From assembly GCA_951804985.1 (NCBI GenBank), contig OX638134.1, positions 4,340,001-4,404,000 of the forward strand: a DNA stretch of 64,000 bases. The letters run 5' to 3'. The notes under the pieces are model-generated. The model was given only the letters and a program-made list of their open reading frames with translations. It made no database searches and was not told the DNA's origin. Shown one piece after another: positions 56,336-64,000 of the stretch. This DNA comes from Dryomyza anilis (taxonomy: Eukaryota > Arthropoda > Insecta > Diptera > Dryomyzidae). Position 1 is the stretch's first letter. Each line of letters begins with the position of its first letter. Position numbers and translations under genes: made by a program.

Positions 56336-56698
56336 TTTTTTTTACATTTAAAAATTTCTTTATTAAAACCATTTGTAAAATTTGAAGCGCATTGAAATCT
56401 TGAGCACAGTAAAACCCAACAGCTGCTGACAGGGCGAAGACACCTAAAAGTAGGCAATGCTATTTTTAGCACATACTATATGAAAGAGAGTGAGCACTAA
56501 AGAGAGCGTGTGAAATGAGAAACGCGTATTATGTGACAGTTTAGGCAATTCGCAACGTTTATAACTTAATTTTGCCACACTTTCTTAATTTTTCTAATTT
56601 CTTTCCATTTTTTTTTTTGTTTTACCTTTCTGACTTTTGCTATATCAAATATTCACTCTTTTTATTACTCTTCCCTCTCACACTTTTCTTTTTGGCAG
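56336..56698 (+). other. Single-copy DNA ending in a strong 3' splice site
   Basis: A long pyrimidine tract (CTCTTCCCTCTCACACTTTT) ends at TTTTTGGCAG (AG at 56697-56698), with TTTCTGAC as a possible branch site upstream. Best plus-strand acceptor in the window besides the one at 53484. Confidence 0.45.
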
Positions 56699-57260
56699 AA
56701 CATTAACAACTCGCAGGCGTTAAGTGCGTCCTTCCGGTGGCGCCCTCTACCACGCCACTACCCTGTCGTCGCCCACAGTGTTGCCACCCCTTAGAAACAG
56801 CAGCAGCAACAACATCCACATTAATGACTTCTTGTGGCCAACTTTATGTTTGTTTTTGCTTTTGTTGTACGCTTTTTGTGTACGCAGCGTTTATATATAT
56901 GAAGCACCCAAAAAATAGAGAGAATGATAAAAAAAACTTATCGTGTTGCTGTTGTTACTTTGTATATGTTGCTGCTCGATGACGTTGCTACTGCTTTTGT
57001 TGTTGTCTTATTTTCTCTCTTGCTTATTGTTGTTGCTTGTTGGCCTTGACTTAGAGTAAACCTATTTTGTATGGTTTTATTGTTTTTTTTTTATTCTATT
57101 TTATTTATTGTTGACATCTCAGCAGTGGCAACAGCAAAAACTGAAAGGATCTGCGACGCAAGAAATTTGTTTTCTGTTGTTGCCCTTAAATTATGTTGTT
57201 GTTATTGTAATTTTTTACACAACAACAAAATCAAAATCATAAAAACAATAATATGATGAA
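56699..57260 (+). other. Possible exon start and GC-richer island between arrays F5 and R5
   Basis: 56699-56830 is GC-rich (GGTGGCGCCCTCTACC, CAGCAGCAGCAACAACA). A short open frame follows the acceptor to a TAG near 56792. No donor or polyadenylation signal could be assigned. The rest is TTG-rich. Frames at 56724-56982 overlap and are not recognised. Confidence 0.35.
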
Positions 57261-57317
57261 TGGAAAGAAAACGTATATGTTAAAAATTAAAAAAAAAAAA
57301 AATTGTAATTGTTAAAA

Positions 57318-57530
57318 TTTTTAGTGAAAAATTGAGTTTTAAGTGAAGAATTGAATTTTTAGTGAAAAAAATAATGTTTAGTAAAGAATTGAATTTTTAG
57401 TGAAAAATTAAATTTTTTGGTGAAAAATTGAATTTTTATTGAAAATTGAGTTTTGAGTGAAAATTCAAATTTTAGTGAAAAAATGAATTTTTAGTGAAAA
57501 TTTGAATTTTTAGTGAACATTTAAATTTTT
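57318..57530 (-). repeat. S19 satellite array R5 (reverse, short)
   Basis: Ten or so diverged reverse units (GAATTTTTAGTGAAAAA). It faces F5 across the 56.4-57.3 kb island. Confidence 0.85.
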
Positions 57531-58497
57531 TGCTTCAGTGTTTCTTTTTTGCTTCAGGTTCAATATACAAATTTATCAAAATATTTTAATACCTTCAAGG
57601 ATACGCAGCTTATCCTTGAGTAATCGATATCAATAAAATGAAATTATGCCCACGTGTGTGAGGTAAACAAAACGACAGTAATATTAATGATTACTATTTT
57701 GACACAAATTTCCGCACAACTGCGTGTCAAAGACAACTTATAATATACATATTCGATAGGGTGTATTTTTTACAACTACGATTTATTTTATCAACAAATG
57801 AAATTCAATAGAAATCCATAGAAACAGCAACCCATAATTATTTGAAATCAGTATTCTATGCACAATGTCAAGGTTAACAAGTCACCAATGTGTCAGCAAT
57901 TTAAAAACAATTAACATAATGATTCCATTAATTTCAGATCAGTTAATTAGATGAAATTGATTGAAAAAGCGTGCATTAAATAGCTTTCATTAATGACGCC
58001 TACAGATATGCTACACCTTAGCAAAATCAATTTAAAAATGCGCGCCAAATTTATTTCAAATGCATTTCTAATGCCAACTGCTGGCGCCATCTGTTGTGCA
58101 TTAGCTTAAGTTCATAGATGAGCTTTTGCATTGTTGTTGTATCTTGTTGTGCAAGTAGCTTTTTTGTGTTTACAGCTGCAACGCCAAGCTTTTGGTGGTG
58201 GCTGCAGTTTGCAACTTAGTGCAACATATGCAAATGACGCTGCAAGCTTTTGGAAGCTTTGCCAGATTTTGCCAGATGTTGCCAGATTTTGAAGAAATTA
58301 ATAATACATTTGAAATTATATTTGTTATAGGAAATTTTTGGAGTATTTATTTTTGGCTATACGACTCTATTGCTTTTCGATAACAATTACTATATATTGT
58401 CACTGTCTAACAATCTTCCATTTTCCAGTAAAAATATAGTTATTTAATCTCCGTAACGTTTTCTTTACACATCATCATTTCAGAGAAAAGACTTCTC
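57531..58497. other. Single-copy DNA with a GC-richer patch
   Basis: 58030-58290 has GCTGGCGCCATCTGTTG, AAGCTTTTGG repeats and a TTGCCAGATTTTGCCAGATG short tandem (58259-58290). A 63-codon plus frame (58192-58383) is not recognised. Confidence 0.4.
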
Positions 58498-58700
58498 CCA
58501 CTCAGAAAAAAATACCATAGAATCAATAGTTTCTTGCTATTTAAACTAGTCAATAGAATAAACTATTATTTTAATAGTTTAATACCATTAAATACTAGAA
58601 AATACTATTATATTATTTTTTAGTTTATATGCAATTTTTATTTTTTTGTAAACTATTGAAACAATAACTGTCCTATTGACTAATTATTACTACATTATTA
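58498..58700. mobile_element. Possible MITE remnant (CACTCAGAAAA end)
   Basis: Starts CACTCAGAAAAAAATACC, the same first 11 bases as the nested element at 27853. Interior is rich in AAACTATTA/TAATAGTTT inverted motifs. No matching right end found. Confidence 0.4.
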
Positions 58701-60279
58701 AAATTTCAATTTTTACTTAGTTTAGACAACTCTTTATATTTTCAACAATTTAGACTTGAAAAGGCCAATATAATTTCTTCACCGATTATGATAAACAAAA
58801 GATATTAAAAAGAAAATTTTCGAAAATTTTCAATTGGTTGCTAATTCAACTCTTCGAATCAAAAACATTTATTATTCATTTTTAAATACCCCAAAATTCG
58901 GTTTTTCGAACCAATATTCGCATTTATTTTTTGATACTTCTGGAACTTAAAAGCTATGGATCATTGTCGAAAATTGTGAAAAATGTACGACACTTTACAA
59001 GTTTAAATTAGTACATCACAAAAAGGATATCGTCGTTGTAGAAGTAAACGTCACTAACTACATTTTCAAAATGCCGATTATTGATTTACAAACATCTTTA
59101 TACATCTGTCAATGAACTCGATCGATAAGCTCAATATTTGTACCAAATGATAAGAAAATATGATTCTATCAATTGGTATTTCAACATTAAAAATGTACAA
59201 ATAACTTTTTATAATAATAATCAAGAAACTCGAAATTTAAGATTTTCATAAAAATGTATTTGATGACTTTTAGTTGTACAACGACGATATATTCCCCAAA
59301 ATCAATGCTGTTGGGAGAACAGGTTCCCAGTCCCACCCTGCAAGCCAACGAGTCTACAGAGTGATGAGACTTTTAATTTTTTGTACGAAAAGAAACAATA
59401 TTTTCAAATAGAGTTGAAATTAAGTGGTAACTAACAGAGTAATACAATGTTTAGTGAAAGACTTATTGATGTTACCATAAACAATAAAGTCAATAAGTAT
59501 GTTTTTTTATATAGTCAATTATTACCACGAATTTTACTTCTTTCAATCAAGAATAATATTTCTGAATACTTTTTCTATTCACTTCGAAACAAGACGAATA
59601 GTTCTAATAACTTCTTTTTCGAAAATAACGAACGATTATCAACAAAGTCACTAAGTATATTTGCCATTAATTTTCTAGAGTAAACTATTGTCACGAATTT
59701 TACTTCTCTCAATCAAGAAGAATATTTCTAATTACTTTTCTTATAATCTACATTTTTTATAGAATATATTTTCTGCAGTCTTGGAAAAAAGAAAAATCTT
59801 TATGAGTATTTCTTTTTCGAAAATTACGAACTTATTTTCTGCAACTTAAGAAGGTATTCAACGATTACTTTTTTTGATGGCCCCAGTTGTTTTAGTTTTG
59901 ATTTTCTAGTAGCAATTTTCTGGAAACTTCCAAGTAAATATATAGATAAATGAAGGACATTCTGTCAAATTCATTTATCTATATTGTTACAAAAATATGT
60001 AATTTGCCCCATAGTGCTAGCATTTTACAATAATAAATAAGCGCATTAAGCAATGTGTTAGAAAAAGACGGAAGATCATTTAGCGTACTGAGCAATGTGC
60101 GAGAAAGAGATAGAAGATCAGCACATTAAAACACATGAGTGCGAACAATATGTTACTCGGAAGTTTCCAGAAAGTTCCAGAAATTATTTCACGATATATA
60201 ATTTATATTAAGCTGTAAAAATGTCTGTAATTCTGTCGTTAAGTTAAATGCATTTTAATTAAACTAATTTTTTTAAATT
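58701..60279. other. AT-rich single-copy DNA, no gene seen
   Basis: 59300-59370 is a small GC-richer patch (GGGAGAACAGGTTCCCAGTC). AATTTTACTTCT/TCAATCAAGAA motifs repeat near 59530 and 59697, suggesting an old duplication of about 165 bp. The plus frame 59447-59683 lies in it and is not coding-like. Confidence 0.45.
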
Positions 60280-60570
60280 ATGTGGCAACACTTTCAGAGA
60301 GCACAATAAGCAAGTGAGAAGCTATTTATCCCGTTATGAATAACGGAAGAGCATGAGTCGGTGCAGCGCTTCCGTTTTCGTTTGTGTTGCGTCGTCAGTT
60401 AGAGAAAATATTCCATTGCCAACAAGTTGCAATTTTTGCCGGCAATTGTTGCAGTTGCAGCAACTTCTCTTCACCTGCTACCGCTGCTCTACACGACGCA
60501 TCTACTCTTTCGACCCATTCTACTCTCTGTCAATAAAACAACCCACACTCTCTCTCTTTCTTTAGAGAAA
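60280..60570. other. GC-richer island with CT tract and acceptor-like end
   Basis: Contains GTGCAGCGCTTCCG and TTGCAGTTGCAGCAAC, ending in CACACTCTCTCTCTTTCTTT and AG (60564-60565), which reads as a plus-strand 3' splice site or as a GAGA-type tract. No partner donor. Confidence 0.35.
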
Positions 60571-61128
60571 CTGTAATTCAGCGCCTGACATTGTGCAGTA
60601 GAGCAAAATCCTTGAATGCAACCGGAAACTCAGACATATGCATTTGTTTTTTTCGGAATATTAGGTTCTCATTGCCTGTAAAGCTTTACAGCGTAGGCAA
60701 CTATTTATGTCCTTGGCAGCGCAGAGGCAACTCTGAGTAGGCAGTAGGAGGGCGGCAGCGCAGTCATTGGCAAAAGGACATCAGCTGTTTTGCGGTGGTT
60801 AAAGGTCAGGTTTCTGCTGAATTTTTTTATTATTGTTGTTGTTGAAATTTTTGGTAGGTAATAAAGTCTAGCATGGGGTAGGTTTTGTAATGTGTCATAT
60901 ATTTGGAGGATGTATTTGAATTTTTGCGAAGAGCCTCGTCGTCGAAGTCGCCTAGACAAAGCAGCACATTGACGGAGGCTGCAAGCGGAGAAGCGGAAGG
61001 CAACAAGGCTCAGGGACATGCCAAGGATAGCGCCAGAGCGTTACATGGCCAAGGGCAGAGCACTTGATTGACAATGACCTCCAATAGCAGCAGTTTAAAT
61101 TCTATTAAAAGCAATTTACGTAGCTACT
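60571..61128. other. GC-richer island just downstream (minus sense) of ratchet site C
   Basis: 60700-61080 is GC-rich with a 104-codon minus frame (61019-60705) that is arginine/serine-rich and unrecognised. Lying within the 500 nt after a ratchet point, it is probably conserved intronic DNA; an exon cannot be excluded. Confidence 0.35.
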
Positions 61129-61225
61129 ACTTACATGGCAATGCATTGCATGGGGGTAAATGTGATGCAAAGAATATACGTACCTGAAAGAAAAAGAGAA
61201 TAAAGAGAAATTAGATAAAATTTTA
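61129..61225 (-). promoter_or_regulatory. Recursive splice site C (ratchet point) with RS-exon
   Basis: On the minus strand, CTAAT (branch) is followed by a pyrimidine tract ending CTCTTTTTCTTTCAG, fused to GTACGTATA at junction 61184/61183. A further donor, GTAAGTAGT, lies at 61134-61129, so the RS-exon is 49 nt (61183-61135). The acceptor half is excellent. The donor half is GTACGT and not GTAAGT but still fits GTRNGT. With sites A and B it forms a one-strand series consistent with stepwise removal of very long introns. Confidence 0.7.
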
Positions 61226-61227
61226 AA

Positions 61228-62780
61228 TTATTCAAGAAAATCATAGTAATACGAAGTCATAACTAACCATAGACAATATTTTGGGCAGCGACGAGGTTGT
61301 ATGGAAAGATTTTGAGCAGAGTTTGCATTGACAGCTACCGTTTTCTGCACGTCCCAAATCGAGTGAATTTGCTTTAAAACTCCACCAAATTTTATCATCT
61401 GCTTTACTCTACCCATATTCTTCCATTTATGTGTGTGTTTTTCGTATATATGCCCGAAATAATCCGGAAAATGGCAGACATGTTGCCTTGGAAAAGTTTT
61501 TCGCAGACTCAAAGCTGTTTAAAAACAGTTTTTCGTATGATTTTAAGCAGAGAGCAGTTATTTTAATTTCAAAAACTCCCTAAAAACAGTCCGTTTCCAA
61601 AATATGCCGAGAATCTACCTTTGAAATACCATAAAACTTGATCAACTGCTTTAAGCTTTCTACGAACTTTCATTTATTCCATTTATTCAGATATTTTCTT
61701 TCGGGACGGCCCAAAATTTATGGCAGGTTCAAGACAGTATCAACTGTTTTTGTAGAGAGAAAAGCTGAATTTGTATTCATAGCTTCATATTTTCTACCCG
61801 TGTCCGTGAACCTGCCCTAAATTTATGATAAACTGTCATTCACTTCACAAAAGCTTCCATGAACCTCCGGAAGTAGAAATTGTTTTCATAAAATTTTGAG
61901 CACACAGTGAAGGAGTTTGCATGAAAATCTGTCTATTTTCAGCATATTCCCAAAATATGCTGGAAAACTGCATTTAAAATTCTACAAAATTTGATATCCT
62001 ACTTTTACATTACCCGCTTTTACCTATTTATCTGTGTTTTTGCCGAAAATATGCCAGAAATATTTAAAAAAAAATGGCAGTTTGGGAAGACAAGACAAGA
62101 TTATTGGTAGACTAAGACAAATTATAACAATTTTTCGACATATTTCATACAGAATACCAAAAATACGCTGGGAATCTGCCTTTAAAATTTCATAAAATTT
62201 GACAAACTTCTATATACCTCCCAAAATCTTCCATTTATCTCTGTTTTACCCGAATTATACCCAAAATATTCCTGAAAAATACTTGATATACCTCGGGAAA
62301 ATGAAATTTTTAGCAGTTTCGAAAGAATTCGAACAGTTCGAATGATTTGCAGTAGACAAATGCTGAGTTTTGTATCAAAATCTACCATTTTTCTACCAGT
62401 ACCCAGAATATACTGAGAGAATCTGACTTTAAAAATATCCAAAAATTTGACAAACTACCCAATACAAAATATTTGGCATTTTTCAGTAATATTTTCGGCA
62501 TATATCATTGGAGTATTATAAAAAGTGTATAGCAGGTTGTAAAATTTTGTGGAATTAGAATCGGAGATTTACGGCATATATTAGGAACGGTCACAAAACA
62601 GACAGCATGTGATACAAACTCCGTCTCTGTCTGTTTGAAATATGTCGGAAAAATGTTTCTAAACTGCCTCGACACTGCAAACAATTTTGTCTGTGCGTAC
62701 TTTACGATTTCCACAAACTTCAATTTATCTAATTTTTCTCTGCCCAAATATTTCTGCAAAATGCCAAAAATTATTGTCAT
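61228..62780. repeat. Diverged long-unit tandem repeat (about 200-350 bp)
   Basis: The landmark (C)ATAAAATTTGATCAACT or close variants recurs at about 61384, 61629, 61983, 62190 and 62440. Each is followed by a CTTCCATTTATCTGTGTTTT-like motif and a CCGAAATATGCC-like motif, and preceded by GAATCTGCCTTTAAAATT. Intervals vary (245, 354, 207, 250), so units carry indels. Reading frames here (61512-61228, 62442-62182, 62780-62505 minus; 62635-63010 plus) run across repeat units and are not accepted as genes. Confidence 0.8.
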
Positions 62781-64000
62781 CCCTAAAATTACAAAACGTT
62801 CCTTTGAATTATTATTTATTTACAATAATTTATATGTCCTTATTATGTGTCCTTTATCTGTTTGTATATCAATCAAAGCAAACCAACATTCATTCCATCC
62901 ATCCACACGCAATCAGTAGCAAATTTTCAACGAATCTCATAATGACAACACACAGCAGTAGTCAACTCACAAAATCGACAGCATGTCACAAGGTTTATCC
63001 TGATTCGTGAATGCCTCATGCCGCTCTAGCACTATATATGATGCTGAACTATTGGCGCCGCCCGCCATTAGTCTCCTGATAAATCAAGGACATTGCGTAG
63101 CCTCGAGAAGGTCACACATGGCACCAAAACAACTACATATATGGTCGGTATTTTTATTATTATTTTTTGTATAAGTTATAGTTACTGTTTTGTTTTCGTG
63201 GAATTTACGATAATCATTAAAACACTTCGTTGAATTGCTGGTGAAAATAGCCTCACAAAATCTACGAGTTAATAAAATAATTTCATCTTAGTTTCTGAGC
63301 AAATGGAAAGCTCTTTAAACCATGACCTAGACGTGATATGTTCTTGGGAGGGGGAACACAATATTGCATTATTATGTTCGGTAAAGTATTTTCTTGGAAG
63401 ATGTACATCAAAGTTTTTAGATGTAAATAGAAAATTCTAGTTAAAATATATCACGGATGTGTAGAGAAGATATGCGCAGAATTTCATGTTTTACAATATA
63501 ACAAAGGGATGCATATTTTCTGTAGGACATAGTATTAAAAAGAGTATTAAAAATTCAAATGGAAACATCATATTTCGTCATGAAAGGACGAACATTTTGG
63601 TTATGGGTTATATGTGGTTATGGGTTATAACCAAATTCGTACTGTTAAAATGAAATTTGTACAAATTCGTTGCAATATCAAATAATATCAATGACACAAA
63701 CCAAAAATAGTATCATATACAATTCGATTTCTGAGCAATTAACTAGCTACAAAAATATCAACAAGAGTTTGAAGTAATATCAAATTTCAAAGTTTGTATA
63801 TGGTTTTAAATTTTGGTGGATTGAATTCGATAATTCGTTTGTAATTAAATATTTACAATTTGATTACTAGAACTATCGTAGTTGGTTGACACTTGAAATG
63901 ATATTATATACAAACACCAAATTATTCTAAAACCCTTATACAGCCCTTTTCGTTTTGGCTATAGAAATCGACTTAGCAGTCGAGAGAATTGAATTAGTTG
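62781..64000. other. Single-copy DNA to the end of the window
   Basis: A GC-richer patch at 62880-63130 (ACTATTGGCGCCGCCCGCC at 63048) then AT-rich DNA. 63597-63634 is a small tandem of GGTTATGGGTTATA. No gene could be supported. By position it would lie in the intron upstream of ratchet site C. Confidence 0.45.

Noticed and set aside
62505..63010. Overlapping frames of 91-107 codons on both strands
   Set aside because: They run through a diverged repeat, overlap each other, and show no coding-like codon use.
63597..63634. GGTTATGGGTTATA tandem considered as telomere-like repeat
   Set aside because: Only two or three imperfect units and no further copies; flies do not use such telomere repeats.

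Overview
The window looks like non-coding DNA, mostly intronic, from a higher fly (Diptera, Cyclorrhapha; a calyptrate such as a blow fly is plausible, but the species cannot be fixed from sequence alone). Grounds: strong AT richness, no long open reading frames, fly-type splice signals, CAG/CAA/TTG (opa-type) tracts, GAGA-like (CT)n tracts, tRNA-derived SINEs, MITEs and foldback elements. The longest uninterrupted reading frame is under 150 codons, and most reading frames are by-products of short-unit tandem repeats. No bacterial-type gene, operon, rRNA or CRISPR array is present.

The most coherent gene signal is on the minus strand. Three sites (junctions at about 61183/61184, 25701/25702 and 7875/7876) have the form of recursive-splicing ratchet points: branch point, polypyrimidine tract and AG fused directly to GTAAGT or GTACGT. 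Each is followed 37-60 nt later by a second GTAAGT, which gives the 'RS-exon' layout. Between them, at 40843-40727, lies a 117-nt minus-strand segment with coding-like codon usage, flanked by AG and GTGAGT and open in a single frame. I read this as one small coding exon of a very long minus-strand gene whose introns (at least 20 kb upstream and 33 kb downstream within the window) are removed stepwise. I do not recognise the protein.

A second, weaker signal is a plus-strand transcription unit: a TATA box at 51856, a short first exon ending at a donor at 51926, a 44-nt exon at 53485-53528 with strong acceptor and donor, and an acceptor at 56698.

Layout: 1-7.4 kb holds two arrays of a 14-bp repeat, a GC-richer island and a 310-bp tandem duplication. 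7.4-17 kb holds ratchet site A, two arrays of a 19-bp satellite (called S19 here) and a 2-kb array of a 12-bp repeat with an 877-bp higher-order duplication. 17-29 kb holds a 164-bp repeat, S19 arrays, a SINE head, a foldback element, ratchet site B, a 1.16-kb palindrome and a hAT-type MITE with a second element nested in it. 29-35 kb holds a 379-bp duplication and a 90-bp repeat family, both built around the motif TTCTATGTTTT, and a SINE. 35-41 kb holds a MITE pair, two minisatellites, a second SINE, a foldback MITE with a perfect 55-bp inverted repeat, and the candidate coding exon. 42-58 kb holds S19 arrays that alternate in orientation and bracket GC-richer single-copy islands, plus a composite repeat carrying a cleanly datable nested insertion. 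58-64 kb holds ratchet site C and a diverged long-unit tandem repeat.

By eye about a quarter of the window is short-unit tandem repeat. The single-copy islands between arrays carry the promoter-like, splice-like and palindromic motifs and are the likeliest regulatory DNA.
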